DNA of 60,000 bases from Zygnema cylindricum (taxonomy: Eukaryota; Streptophyta; Zygnematophyceae; Zygnematales; Zygnemataceae): NCBI GenBank assembly GCA_037447655.1, contig JBBHKE010000248.1, positions 166,501 through 226,500 on the forward strand. Reading direction: 5' to 3'. Of the stretch, positions 43,814-56,343 are shown one piece after another. Numbering within the stretch: the first letter of the stretch is position 1; every line of letters begins with the position of its first letter. The position numbers were made by a program, and so were the translations under genes. The notes beneath the pieces were generated by a model. It saw only the letters and a program-made list of their open reading frames with translations. It did no database searches and was not told the origin of the DNA.

Positions 43814-46235
43814 TGTTATGGGCCCACCCTCTAGGGTACCAATCTTTAATGGAATTGGCTTCATATACTGGGAAAGTATGATGATAGGAGCTAGATGCGA
43901 AAAAAGGTTTTGGGGGATAGTGAGTGGACGATTGGGGCGTCCATCAAGTCTTCGAATTCCTCTAGGGTTTGAAGGAAGCAGATTCACAAAGATGGGGTCC
44001 AACACCAAAAGACAGTTCCAGAAAACTCGGAACACAATGGGGTAGCTAAAAGGTTAAATAGAACACTAAGTGATAGTGTTAGAAGTATGTTGTCAGATAA
44101 GAAGATAGGAAAAAGGTTTTGGGCAGAAGCAATGAACTGCCCTTATTACCTCAAAAATAGAGTTCTTACCTCAACTATGAAAGATCAAACACCTTATGAA
44201 AAATGGACCGGCCGAAAACCAGACATATCTCACTTAAAGGTTTTCGGCAGTCAAGTATTCAGTCTAGATATAGATCGGTCTAATTGGAAGCTAGATCCTA
44301 AAGGAAACCAGGATACTTATTAGGATATGATAAGGATGTTAAAGGATATAGAGTTTATGATCTTAAAAAGAAAGATATTATCTTAGTAAAGCATCTAGTA
44401 GTTATAGATGAAGGAAAGTCTGTGAATCCCTTCAAATATACAAAGTCAGTAAAAAACAGATTTGAGTCAGAAAATTCCGATGACTTTGAGCTTCCTAACT
44501 ATCCAGGTTTTAGAGAAGATGACATTCTTGCAGATACAAATCAGACCAAAAAAGACTCGGCTGTGGAAACCCTAGTGACAACTCTACCCGAATCAGAAGA
44601 CGTGGTGGAAATTGCTTCAGAATCAAGGGATAGGGGAGAAGCCGAGATTGTTCAAAAAAATCCACGAGAACCATCTATTGCGGCCTCAAATTTTGAGGGG
44701 GGGAGGAGAAGTAGCAAAAGATTGCAAAAAAAACAAGTTAATAACAAGGTAACAAAAATATCTCACCAAGATGAACCTCAAACTTATGGAGAGGCGATGA
44801 CTTGTCCCAAAAGAAACCGGTGGAAGACAGCCATCAATGAGGAGATGGCCTCAATTATGGCAGCTGATACTTGGGAGCTGGTGGATTGTCCACCTAACCG
44901 AGAACCAATCGGTTGTAAGTGGGTTTTCAAATTAAAACTGAACCCAAATAACATAATCAAGCGTTACTAGGCCAGATTAGTGACAAAGGGATTTACACAA
45001 AAGGAGGGAATTGACTATGAGGAAACCTTTACCCCGATCGTCAGATTTCCCTCCGTCCGCATACTTCTCAGTCTGACAGCAGCGTAAGACATGGAAGTGC
45101 ACCAGATGGACATCAAGACAACATTTTTGCATGGAGAATTGGAAGAGGAGATCTTCATGGGACAACCCAAAGGGTTTGTGGAGGATAGAGAGGACACTAA
45201 GGTATGTCGGCTGATTATATCTCTTTATGGTTTAAAATAGGCGCCTCCACAGTGGAATAAGAAGCTTGATGAGTTTCTTACCGGTATGGGATATATCCGG
45301 ATCAGCTCAGATCACTCAATCTATGTTTTTCGAAGATGAGGAAGGTTTTATATTTATTGCAATTTATGTTGATGATTTGATTGTTTAAGTAAATCAATGG
45401 AAAAATTAATAAACTGAAAACTGATCTTAAGGGGAGATTTGAAATGAAGGATATGGTGGAAGCAAAATATATTTTGGGAATTCAAGTAGAAAGAGACCCA
45501 AAAAGAAAGATTATAAGATTGACTCAAAAGGAAGCAATAGGAAAAATGCTTGAAAAATTTCAGATGGATAAAGCTAATAGTTGTACAACTCCAATGGAGT
45601 TGAAGAAGGGAAGTGAGGGGAGTGAGGAAGAAGAAGTCATAGTCTTAGACGAGGAATTATCTCCTGAAGAACAGAAGTTCATGCAGACTATTCCTTTCTG
45701 GCAAGTAGTGGAAAGTCTAATCTATTTTATGAATTGTATATTGGCGGATTTAGCTGCAGCTATAGGAGTGCTGAGTAGAAGTCTAAATGCTCCCACTAAG
45801 AGAGATTACGAGGCAGCTAAGAGAGTCCTTAGATATTTGATAGGAACTAGGGATCTATGGTTGCATTTGGGTGGGGAGAATACAAACATCAGTACTTGGA
45901 GTGATGCTAGTTATGGTGATGCTCCGATGAGGAGATGTACTTCTGGATATGTATTATATGTGGGTGATGGGGCTTGCTATTCGAGTAGCAAACAACAAAA
46001 AGTTATTGCTCAATCCACCATGGAGGCTGAGTATATGGCCTCTTGTTCTGCTATAAAAGAATTGATGTGGGTCAAGTCTTTGCTTGGTGAGCTTGGTCAC
46101 CTTAAGAGTGGTGTGCGGAAATTTTTTTGTGATCATCAGTCAGCGATCGCTATTTCTGCCAATCCTAAACATCATTTGAAAGCCAAACACATGGACAAGA
46201 GACGCAGCTTTGTTAGAGAGAAAGTAAAAACAAAA
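43794..46235 (+). pseudogene. J gag-integrase-RT-RNase H, internally deleted
   Basis: Starts in the LTR with MEVSEFHVMGPPSRVPIFNG. After about 66 codons gag jumps out of frame into integrase (AACACCAAAAGACAG, corresponding to VQHQK of element A), so most of gag, protease and the integrase start are missing. The integrase C-terminal part is in frame at 44087-44323, the linker and RT start at 44422-44967, and a TAG follows at 44968. RT contains [18 protein letters not shown] (about 45107-45160), SLYGLK and YVDDL (about 45366-45380), with several stops. The frame 45444-46235 holds the RT end and RNase H (TWSDASYGD, STMEAEYMA, FCDHQSAIAI). It retains the segment that element A lost. Confidence 0.88.
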
Positions 46236-46370
46236 TAATCAGTTTAGAGTATCTACCAGATAGCGAGATGGTGGCAGATATGATGACCAAACGTGTGCCT
46301 TCTCTTAAGCTAATTTTCTGCAGGGAGAAGTGTGGTCGGAAATTAAAGAGTGACTAGAAGATAACGCGAG

Positions 46371-47438
46371 TGTAGGAATTGATGGTCTGTTTTTGAAGTA
46401 TTTTCTAGGTCTAAATAAAAATAAAGAAAGAATCGTGGCAGTCTATCTCTAATTTCTCTCTCTAACTCTCAAACTTGTCGCAGCCACTGCGAAATTGGAG
46501 AGGAAGCTAGAGCCATGGCTACCTAGGCTATCCAAAGGTTTACGCGATATAAATATTACTATATTTAACATTAGGGGTTTATTTACTAAATGAATATGTG
46601 ATGCCTCCATGATTTGATTGTGGTACTTGCCGGACGGTAAGCAGCTGGTAGATGGTTCCCTTATTCGTTAAGTCTAGACTTAGTGTTACGTACTATAGGG
46701 TTTGATATTTAGTTAAACATTAACACGTAGGATTATTCATTTAACTCAACTATTTACGGGAGACATAGATCCATTAATGTAAAAGTACAAATTATAGTAC
46801 GGATAAAAAACAAATACCGCGCATTTATTTCTTTAGCGAAACGAATACCGCGCAAGTATTTATTCCGGCTACGATTAAATGTGAATTTAATCGGATGGCC
46901 GAAATTAAACGCCAAGATCGCAGAAGAGGATTTCGGCGGTTTTTGGTCATCGCCACATCGGATGACACGTGGCGGAATGACATTGGATAGCGACATCTCT
47001 GAGGATTAAGGGAGCGAATCCGAATATACCACGTGTCGACATTTAGGCCATGTCGTACAATGTTCGTACAGAAAGTACACCGACAGCTGTACTTTTGTGT
47101 ACAGAAGTGTAATCTGATTAGCTCCGTACATCAGTAAATAGAGTCTGTGAGAGAGATAGAACTTAGAAAAATTAGAAGATAGGACCCTCTCTCCCAGAGA
47201 GCTTCTGTACAAAAGGTCAACTTTGACCCTCCATAACTTACTGCTCAGGGGAGCAAATTCAGAGATTCTTTTTGCTATCGACTCAGGGGAGTCTTCTCTT
47301 CACAGGGGTGAAGTTGGTCAGAGTTTTTGTCTGTCAGGTTGGTAGTTATTTTTGCTGAAACACAAAGGGGTCAGGGTTATCCTAGAGGCTTCTTGGAAGC
47401 TGTCCACTCTGAGGACTAATGGAGGTCTCAAAGTTTCA
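46371..47438 (+). repeat. 3' LTR of J
   Basis: TGTAGGAATTGATGG...CAAAGTTTCA, 1,068 bp, with the family blocks in order. Confidence 0.87.
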
Positions 47439-49075
47439 ACAATCACTTAGATTCTCACTCTCACCTAATTGAATTCCTTCCACCACACCCATCTTTTTCA
47501 TCTCTCTTAGCTTATCTAAATTCACATGCCCAAGCCTCTTATGTCAGATCATTATATCATGAACACCAGCATAATAAAGTTTCTTCTTTTCATTGCTTAA
47601 AATTAGCCTAAATATCCATTGGCTTCCTTTTTCAGCAGTGAAATAAACTTCCGCCTCAAAACTAGCAGTTAAGACTCGTTTCCTAGTGCTAGTATCAAAA
47701 CCATTTTCATCTACTACTGACGTAGAGATGAGGTTTTTGTTCAGCTCCGGAATAAACAATACATCGGAGAATGTAACTATGGATGTCTTTCCTTCTACCA
47801 ATACTCTCAGATCTACCGATCCCACAAGAGTAGTAGTGACTATCCTCCCATCCTTGTACTCTATCTCTACGGTGGGAATCTTTCTTATCGTAGTGAACAA
47901 GTGTTTATCCTTACACATGTGCATGGAGGCACCTGAATCGACAATGCAGCCTGCTTCACCTTTCAATCCACCGAACGCACATTTCTGCTTTCGTGGAATT
48001 TTTACCTCGTTTGTCGCTTCCAACTCCTCATCCAATGCGAGCTCATCGTCCTCGTCTTCGGATTCCACCTCATGTACCTCTGTCACAAGGGCCTTTTTCT
48101 TTCCTCTCGAGGTTCCACCGGTCTGCCCTTCCTTTAACCGAAGCTCGGTTAGCTTAGTTCACTCCGCCATATAGTGCCCTGGTTTCTTACAAAAATGACA
48201 TAAACCCTTGGGAGCCCTTTGTTCGAACTCATCGGTCTGATTTTTCTGCTCCCCCCCTCCGTAATTTCCGATCGGTCTCCGAGAATCCTTGTTCCGCCAG
48301 TTGGTCCCAGTTGCCAAGGCTTGCCCACTCTTTCCTCCCCTTCAGATCTCTATTGTATTCTCCCGACCGAGAATCATTCCTACCACTCAGTTCCATATCC
48401 ACGTTGAGTCCAACAAGTCCTGCACACGATTGACTATGTTCTCGAACTCATCGGGTAGCTTATCAGTAGACAGTTAACCTTTTCTTTTCACTAAAATCTT
48501 TTCTAGCACTCTTTAGCTCCATGAAAAATGTAGCAAGCTCATTGCAAAAATCCAACATCTTCCCCCCTTTGTATACATACTCCTTAACTTTCTGATCTGC
48601 CAACTATTTTTGCTGAATCGTACCACTTCTGTACATCTCTATCAAAGCCATCCAAAGATCGGATGCCATTTCTACTTGCAAATGAGGACATGCAAGTCCT
48701 TGAGTAAGATGGCGGAGGATGAAGTGCTTTGCCGCCATATTGTTGAAGTCCTAGGTATCAATATCATTCACCTTGTTCCTCGGAATAGGTGACATGAATG
48801 CCGAACCAGTTGCTGTTCGTGTGGTCATCTCCTTCTCCTTTCCTTTGTCCACCACCTCTCCTTCCATGATCTCCTCCGTTGATGATGGATCTGCATCTCT
48901 AGTGAATCGGCCTCTTGTAAACCTTGGAGGTATCCCAAGACTTGATGGGCGCCTCACCCGTCCACTCACTATTCCCCAAAACCGTTTCTCACATAGAACT
49001 CGTGTCATCATATTTTCCCACTATATGAAGCCAGCTCCATTGAATATGAGCACCCTAGATGGTGGGCCCATAACC
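47439..49075 (-). pseudogene. M gag-protease segment
   Basis: Minus strand, cut at 47439 by J within the pre-integrase region. The protease frame 48086-47544 has GLKGEAGCIVDSGASMHMC and the downstream FSDVLFIPELNKNLIS block. The gag knuckle lies near 48170-48200. Gag N-terminal pieces are at 49011-48751 (ALCEKRFWGIVSGRVRRPSSL). The LTR start codon is followed by TGA (ATG GAG GTT TGA), so gag initiation is lost. The primer site GGTTATGGGCCCACC is perfect at 49061-49075. Confidence 0.87.
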
Positions 49076-50145
49076 TACAACTCTCAAACCTCCATAGGAC
49101 CTCAGAGTAAGCAGCTCACACGAAGCCTCTAGGATAACCTTGACCCCTTTGTCTTTCAGCACGAATAATCGCCACCCTGGCAAACTAAAACTCTTACCAC
49201 CTTCACCCCTATGAAGGCAAGACTCCCTTGAGTCTATAGCAAAAATAATCTCTGAATTTGCTCCCTTGAGTAGTAAGTTATGGAGGGTCAAAGTTGACCT
49301 TTTGTACAGAAGCTCTCTGGGAGAGAGGGTCCTATCTACTAATTTTTATAAGTCTTATCTCTCTCACAAACTCTATCTACTGATGTACGGAGCCAATCAT
49401 ATTGCACTTCCGTACACAAAAGTACAGCTGCCGGTGTAGTTTCTGTACGGACATTGTACGACATGGCCTAAAAGTCGACACAGGTCATATTCGGATTCGT
49501 TGTCGTAATCCCCGGAGATACCGCAATCTAACGTAATTTCGCCACGTGTCATCCGATGTGGCGATGACCATAAACCGCCGAAAATCTCTTCCGCGATCTC
49601 GGCTTTCTTCCCGGCCATCCGATTGAATGCAGATTTTCAATCGGAGTTGTCATAAATACATGCGCGGTATTTGTTTCGTTAAAGAAACAAATGCGCGGTA
49701 CTCGTTTTGTATACATACCGTAATCCGTACTTTTACATTACTGGATCTATGTATCCCGTAAACATTTTTAGTTAAATGAATTATCCTACGTGTAAATGTT
49801 TAAATCAATATCAAACCCTATAGTACGTAACACTAGTTCTAGACTTAATGGATAAGGCTAACGGCTACCGGCTGTTTTCACTCCAGCAAGTACCAGGATC
49901 AAATCTTGGGTGCAACATATGTCTTTTTAGTAAATCAACCCCTAATGGTAAATAAACTAATATATTTTCCGGTAAACCTCTGGATAGCCTAGGTAGCCAT
50001 GGCTCTAGCTTCCTCTCCAATTTCCCAGTGACTGCGACAAGTGTGAGAGTTCGAGAGAGAAGTTAAAGATACACTGCCTCGGCTTCTTTCTATATTTCTT
50101 TTTAGACCTAGAAAATGTTTAAAAAACAGACCATCAATTTCTACA
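49076..50145 (-). repeat. 5' LTR of M
   Basis: 1,070 bp from TACAACTCTCAAACC to CAATTTCTACA, followed by the right CTTAA duplication at 50146-50150. Confidence 0.88.
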
Positions 50146-51713
50146 CTTAATTATCTAGATTCACATGCCCAAGCCTCTTATGCCACAACATTATATCATA
50201 AACACCAACATAATAAAGTTTATTATTTTCATTGCTTAAAATCAGCCTAAACATCCCTTGGCTACCTTTTTCAGCAGTGAAATATACTTCCTCAAAACTA
50301 GCAATAAAGACTCCTTTCCTAAGGCTAGTATCGAAACTCCTATCATTTATTACAGATGTAGAGATGAGGTTTCTGTTTAGCTCCAGAATAAACAATACAA
50401 CGGAGAATGTAACTATGGATGTCTTTCCTTCTACTAACACTTCCAGATCTAGAGATCTTACAAGAGTAGTTCTGACTATTCTCCAATCCCCGTACTCTAT
50501 CTCTACGGTGGGAATATTTCTTATCTTAGTGAACAGGTGTTTATCCTTACACATGTGCTTGGAGGCACTTGAATCTACAATCCAGCATGCTTCACCTTTC
50601 AAACCACCGAAAGCACATTTCTGCTTTCGTGAAATTCGACGTCGTTTTTCGCCTCCAACTCCTCATCCAGTAGGAGCTCATCGTCCACGTCCTTGGATTC
50701 CGCCTCATGTACTTGTGTCACAAGGGCCTTTTTTTTTTCCTCTCGCGGGTCCACCTGTCTGCCCCTTCTTTAAACGCAACTCGGTTAACTTAGTGCACTG
50801 CGCCATATAGTGCCCTGGTTTTTTACAAAAGTGGCACAAACCCTTGGGAGCCCTTGGTCCGAACTCGTCGGTCTGATTTTTCTGCCCCCCCCTTCTATAA
50901 TTATTGACCGGTTTCCTGGAATCATTGTTCGTCCAATCGTTCCCAGATGCTAAGGCTTGCCCACTCTTTCCTCCCTTTCAGATCTCAATCATATTCTCCC
51001 GAACGAGAATCATCCCTTCTTTTGAATCCCATATCCACCTTGATTCTGGCAAGTCCTCCACACCGTTGACTATGTTTTTGAACTCATTTGGTAACTTCAT
51101 AAGCAAGCAGTTAACCTTCATCTTCTCAGTTTCAACCTGTCCAGCACTCTCTAGCTCCATGAAAAGTGTTGCGAGCTCATTACAAAAATCTAGCATCTTC
51201 CCCCCCTTCTATAGATATGCGTCAATTTTCTAATCATCCAACTGTTATTGTTGAATTGTACCACTTTGGTACATCTCTTAAAAAGCCACCTACAGATTAG
51301 ATATCCTCTCTACCTGCAAATGAGGAGATGTAAGCCCTTGAGTAAGATGGCGAATGATGACGTGCTTTGCCACCATATTGTTGTAGTCCCAAGCATCGAT
51401 ATCATTCTCCTCGTTCCTCGGAATAGGTGACATGAATGCCAAACCGGTTGATATTGGTGTGACCGTCTCATTCTCCTTTTCTTTGTCCACCACCTCCCCT
51501 TTTTTTCTTTCCTCCGTTGGAGATGGATCTACATCTCCGGTGAATCTACTTCCTGTAAACTTTGGAGAGATCCTAAGATTGGATGGACGCCTCACCCGTC
51601 CACTCACTATTCCCCAAAACTGTTTCTCACATAGAGCTCGTGTCATCATACTTTCCCATTATATAAAGCGAGTTTCATTGAAGATGGGCACCCTAGAGGG
51701 TGGGACCATAACT
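50146..51713 (-). pseudogene. G gag-protease segment
   Basis: Minus strand. Gag pieces at 51649-51290 (ALCEKQFWGIVSGRVRRPSNL, NEENDIDAWDYNNM) and 51196-50978 (MLDFCNELATLFMELESAG, MKLPNEFKNIVNGV). The knuckle is near 50810-50840. Protease and the pre-integrase start are at 50602-50147 (GLKGEACWIVDSSASKHMC, where DSG has become DSS). The LTR-internal start codon has mutated to ATT and the primer site to AGTTATGGTCCCACC (51699-51713). It is clearly older than A. Confidence 0.85.
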
Positions 51714-52737
51714 TGTAACTTTGATACCTTAATAGGTCCTCAGAGTAGGCAGCTCTAACGAAGCCTCTAGGATAACCCTAACCCCTTTGTGTTTCAGCAA
51801 GAATAACTCTCACCCTAACAGAAAAAAACTCTTACCACCTTCACCCTTGTGAACAAAAGACTTCCTTGAGTCTATAGCAAAAAGAATCTCTGAATTTGCT
51901 CCCCTGAGTAGTAAGTTATGGCTCGTCAAAAATGACATTTATATTTAGAAGCTAAATTAAAAAGAGGTACCTCAATATCATTAAGTCTTGGTCTGCCTAC
52001 TCACGACTACCTACTACTAAACCTCAGTCTAATATAAACACTATATAGTTCAAGAAGGTACAATGGGCGATGTACTTATTGTACGTCTATTGTATGACAT
52101 AGTCTACAAGGTAACACCTCTCAAATTGGGCGCCATGGTTCCTCCTATCTTCTCCGGTATCAAATAATGCGGCGCCACGTGGCACCACGTGACGCTATCT
52201 CTGAATGCCGCCAAAAGCAACCTTTGGGTGGCGGCTACAATGTTGGCCGTTCGATCAAAACATATTTTGCACGGTTTAGATTCGCGTACGTGCATGAATT
52301 GTTCCTCTAAGATAGTTTGGTGTTATTTAGCCGTTTCGTCAATGTTTATATATCTTTGGAGTCCGTCACGTGTATCTTTTCATAGCGCGTTAATGTTTAA
52401 GGCGCCCGGCTATATAGAATCTAGAGGTAGCATGTTCAAATCCGAACTTAGGCAATATTTTGGTAAAATATCATCTACTTTAAAATCTCCCACTTTCTAA
52501 ATATTGCGGCAGCCATGGCGTGCCTTTGATCCTCACTCTCTCTCTTTAAAGTATAACTAAAATAGAGAAGTGAACCATTAATTACCTATTTTCAACAACA
52601 ACAACCAGTCTCTCTCTGGACAGCACAGGCAGCCATGGCTCTAGCTCGCTCTTCAACCTTCAATGACTCGCCAAGTGTGGGAGTTAAAGATAGGAGTTAG
52701 AGGCAGAATGCCTCGACTTCTTTTCTACATTTCATTT
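51714..52737 (-). repeat. 5' LTR of G, first segment
   Basis: Starts TGTAACTTTGATACC. The middle is strongly diverged from the other LTRs. Interrupted at 52737 by element O. The last five bases, CATTT (52733-52737), are O's target duplication. Confidence 0.8.
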
Positions 52738-53797
52738 TGTAGAAATTAATGGTCCGTTTAAATTATTTTCTAGATCTAAATAGAAATATAGGAAAAAGCC
52801 GAGGCAGTCTACCTCTAACTTCTCTCTCCAACTTCTCAAACTTGTCGCAGTCATTGAGAAATTGGAGAGGAAGCTAGAGCCATGGCTACCTAGGCTATCC
52901 AGAGGTTTACGGGAAATATGTATATTAGTTTATTTACCGTTAGAGGTTTATTTACTAAAAGGATATGTGTTGCCCCCAGGATTTGATCCTAGTACCTGCC
53001 GGACGGTAAGCAGCCGGTAGCCGGTAGCCTTATCCGTTATGTCTAGACCTAGTGTTACGTACTATTGGGTTTGATATTTACTTATACATTACCAAGTAGG
53101 ATAATTCATTTAACTGAAACTATTTACGGGATACATAGATTCAGTAATGTAAAAGTACGGATTGTGGTACGGATAAATAAACGAATACCGCGCATTTGTT
53201 TCTTTAGCGAAACGAATACTGCGCAGGTATTTATTACGGCTACGATTAAATGTGAATTTAATCGGACGGCCGGAATGAACGCCGAGATCGCGGAAGAGGA
53301 TTTCGGCGGTTTGTGGTCATCGCCACATCGGATGAAACGTGGCGGAATAACATTGGATCGCGGCATCTCCGAGTATTAAGAGAGCAAATCCGGATATACC
53401 ACGTGTTGACATTTAGGCCATGTCGTAGAATGTCCGTACAAAAAGTACACCGGCAGCTGTACTTTTGTGGACGGAAGTGGAATATGATTGGCTCCGTACA
53501 TCAATAGATAGAGTCTGTGAGAGAGATAGGACTTAGAAAAATTAGGAGATAGGACCCTCTCTCCCAGAGAGCTTGTATACAAAAGGTCAACTTTGACCCT
53601 CTATAACTTACTGCTCAGGGGAGAAGATTCAGTGATTCTTTTTGTTATCGACTCAGGGGAGTCTTCCCTTCACAGAGGTGAAGTTGGTCAGAGTTTTTGT
53701 CTGCCAGGGTGGCAGTTGTTCTTGCTGAAACACAAAGGGGCCAGGGTTATCATAGAGGTTTTTTGGAAGCTGTCCACTCTGAGGACTCAGAGTTTCA
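52738..53797 (+). repeat. 5' LTR of O
   Basis: TGTAGAAATTAATGG...CTCAGAGTTTCA, 1,060 bp. The ATG normally found 24 nt before the primer site is missing here because GGACTNATGGAGG has become GGACTCAGAG. Confidence 0.87.
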
Positions 53798-54205
53798 ATT
53801 TCCATATCTTCTATAGCAGCTAGAGATAGCAAAATCCTAACTGTCGGAAATCTAACAACAGGAGAAAATGTTTCTTCAAAGTGAATTCCTTCTTTTTGAT
53901 TATAACCATTTGCCACAAGTTTAGTCTTGTATCGTTCTTTTATAGCAGCTAGAGATAGCAAAATCCTAACTGTCGCAAATCTTAGAACAAGAGAAAATGT
54001 TTCTTCAAAGTCAATTCGTTCTTTTTTATTATAACCCTTTGCCACAAGTTTAGCCTTGTATCGTTTAATGGTATTATCTTGATTTAACTTCACATTGAAT
54101 ACCCATTTGTTGCCGATCGCTTTTTCATCCGGAGGAAGGTTCACAAGCTCCCATGTCGGAGCCTCCATGATCGACTTCATTTCATCGTTTGCCGCCTCGA
54201 TCCAG
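53798..54205 (-). pseudogene. Antisense RT fragment (E/D-like) captured in O
   Basis: Minus-strand piece of copia [69 protein letters not shown]. The block from RYKAKL to LAAIKE is repeated in tandem with a period of 129 bp (53812 and 53941), 43 codons, and the frame stays open through both copies. It is most similar to element D (17263-17540). Confidence 0.85.
53812..54069 (-). repeat. 129-bp in-frame tandem duplication in the RT fragment
   Basis: TATAGCAGCTAGAGATAGC starts at 53812 and at 53941. The units differ at several sites, so the duplication is not brand new. It is a multiple of three, like the 135-bp duplication in the gypsy RNase H. Confidence 0.85.
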
Positions 54206-54570
54206 TGGTCGTAAAACAACATTATGTTGTTTGGCGTGTACGGTAGGTATGTGCGTTTTGTCGTTATGTTTTGGTTTGGTCGTACGTGTGTTTAATACTT
54301 TAGTACTGTGTCGTTTCGCGTATAGAAGCGATTTGATTTGTAGGCGCTTCGTGCGCACTTTATGTTTAGTTTGCTTTTTATAGTTTGATAGTGTGATGTT
54401 TCACTTGCAGTACTATATACTGCAGCTTAGGGGGAAACGGAAGTTAATCTTTTATGGGAGAAAATTGTCTATGAAATATATTGGCTTTTGTGGGCAACAC
54501 TCTCTCGTGTGAATTATGTGAATGCTTCCGCTGTAGTCTTGCACTCTGATATTGGTGTGAGATCCTTTCA
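54206..54570 (+). repeat. Probable partial LTR of a third copia family (P)
   Basis: No similarity to family A, E or F LTRs. It ends GAGATCCTTTCA and is followed by ATTAGTATCGGAG (54571-54583), a decayed form of the canonical plant copia primer site TGGTATCAGAGC (tRNA-iMet 3' end). The LTR start is not identifiable. Confidence 0.5.
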
Positions 54571-54629
54571 ATTAGTATCGGAGGTTGTGTGTTCTTTTGA
54601 GGTGTAGAAGGGTGGATAGTTTGGTCGCC

Positions 54630-55440
54630 ATGAGAAGAAAGAAAACAAATACCTCTTCTCCTATGATGCTTTCTTCTTCTACGATGATACCTCGCCCTCC
54701 GGATCGGGATCCTCCGGATCGAACCGAATCCAAATCATCCTCGGATATGGAAGTAGAAACTCCATTTGCTTTTACCGGCAAAACTTTCGAGGAAGGCATT
54801 TCGATTGATCCGTTCGGACAAAAGAAGGAGAATGAGGGGAAAAAGGAGGGAGATGACGCGATGGAAGATCGTCTTCAAAAACTGATGGATGGCATTTTCC
54901 GATATGTTGATCAACGGGTCTCGGACTCCAACCGTATCACGAGACCTCCATTTTTCGGAGATCCCATTCCGACACAAAGCGTCGTTGATACGGAAGGAGA
55001 TGAGGAGGAGATGAGGGAATCGATTTGAAAGGGGGAACTTCTTATCGATGAGGATTCCAATCTTGATGATTGGAGTGAAGGGGACGAGCAAGTCGAATCT
55101 ATGTCCGGAAAAATTGTCATCTTCAATGGGACGAATTATCACTCGTGGAAGAAATATATCAAAGGCCAATTTAAATTAAAACGCTTTTGGAAGGTGGTAA
55201 AAGGGGTGGACAAGATGCCTACCTTGGATCGGAGAGCTTATCGGGTGTGGACGAAGAAAAATCTTTTCACCATCAGCAGTTTATTTCAATCATCTAGCAC
55301 TTCGATTCACAATTTATTTCTTACCCGAAGGTTCGCCCATGATTGTTGGGTGGCCCTTGAAAATCATTTTGAGAAGAGTCTTCAAAACAAGGGGCAAGAT
55401 ATTTATACCGATTATACATCCTTCAAAGTGATACCAAATT
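54630..55440 (+). pseudogene. Gag of copia family P, one stop codon
   Basis: Starts MRRKKTNTSSPMMLSSS at 54630 and is open to TGA at 55026-55028. The same frame then continues with LIDEDSNLDDWSEGDEQV to the stop at 55440. The C-terminal part (KIVIFNGTNYHSWKKYIKGQFK, RRAYRVWTKKN) has the usual copia gag opening block, preceded here by an unusually long acidic and proline-rich N-terminal extension of about 150 residues. No zinc knuckle is reached before the sequence switches to RT of family A at 55441. Confidence 0.75.
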
Positions 55441-56330
55441 AATATTTTGGGAATACAAGTAGAAAGAGACCGAAAAAGAAAGATTATAAGACTGACTCAA
55501 AAGGAAGCAATAGGGAACATGCTTGAAAAATTTTAGATGGATAAAACTAATAGTTGTACAACTCCAATGGAGTTGAAGAAGGGAAGTGAGGGGAGTGAGG
55601 AAGAAGGAGTCATAGTCTTAGACAAGGAATTATCTCCTGAAGAACAGAAGTTCATGCAGACTATTCCTTACAGGCAAGTAGTGGGAAGTCTAATCTATTT
55701 TATTAATTTTACCCGGCCGCATTTAGCTGCAGCTGTAAGAGTGCTGAGTAGAAGTCTAAATGCTCCCACTAAGAGAGATTACGAGGCAGCTAAGAGAGTC
55801 CTTAGATATTTGATAGGAACTAGGGATCTATGGTTGCATTTGGGTGGGGAGAATACTTACATCACTACTTAAAGTGATGCCAGTTATGGTGATGCTCCGA
55901 TGAGGAGATGCACTTCTGGATATGTATTATATGTGGGTGATAGGGCTTGTTGTTGGAGTAGCAAACAGCAAAAGGTTATTGCTCAGTCCACCATGGAGGT
56001 TGAGTTTATGGCCTCTTGCACTGCAGTAAAGAATTGATGTGGGTCAAGTCTTTGCTTGGTGAGCTTTGTCACCTTAAGAGTGGTGTGAAGAATTTTTTTT
56101 GTGATAATCAGGCAGCAATCGCTATTTCTGCCAATCTTAAACATCATTTTAAAGCCAAACACATGGACATTAGACTCAGCTTTGTAAAAGAAAAAGTAGA
56201 AAACAAAATAATCAGTTTAGAGTACCGACCAGATACTGAGATGGTAGCAGATATGATGACCAAACCTGTGCCTTCCCCTAAGCTAATTTTCTGCAGGGAG
56301 AAGTGTGGTCTGAAATTAGAGATTGACTAG
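55441..56330 (+). pseudogene. O RT C-terminal region and RNase H
   Basis: Begins mid-RT at ILGIQVERDRKRKIIRLTQKEA. A TAG at 55534 is followed by the frame 55537-55872 (MELKKGSEGSEEEGVIVLD, YRQVVGSLIYF, RSLNAPTKRD). TAA at 55870 sits in the RNase H start, and a one-base loss near 56030 comes before the last frame 56016-56330 (ELMWVKSLLGEL, FFCDNQAAIAISA, KHMDIRLSFVKEKV, ADMMTKPVPSPKL). The YVDD half is absent. Confidence 0.87.
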
Positions 56331-56343
56331 AAAATAAGGGGAG

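Larger units (their letters stand above)
42747..47438 (+). mobile_element. Element J: deletion copy of a family A-type copia element
   Basis: Plus-strand element with LTRs 42747-43813 (1,067 bp) and 46371-47438 (1,068 bp). The primer site TGTTATGGGCCCACC at 43814-43828 has one mismatch. The purine tract is decayed (ATAACGCGAG). Flanks CCTAC and ACAAT do not match, so no target duplication can be shown. The left LTR's outer DNA is not part of M, which points to a rearrangement. Confidence 0.85.
40572..50145 (-). mobile_element. Element M: copia element with rearranged interior
   Basis: Minus-strand element delimited by the CTTAA duplication. Its 3' LTR (40572-41511) is cut by an inverted LTR segment. 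Its gag-protease part is at 47439-49075 and its 5' LTR at 49076-50145. Integrase, RT and RNase H have been replaced by the inverted LTR, a 369-bp unassigned piece and element J. Confidence 0.8.

Noticed and set aside
42747-47438. Target duplication for element J
   Set aside because: The five bases outside the two LTRs are CCTAC and ACAAT, and the left flank does not belong to M, so no duplication can be claimed.
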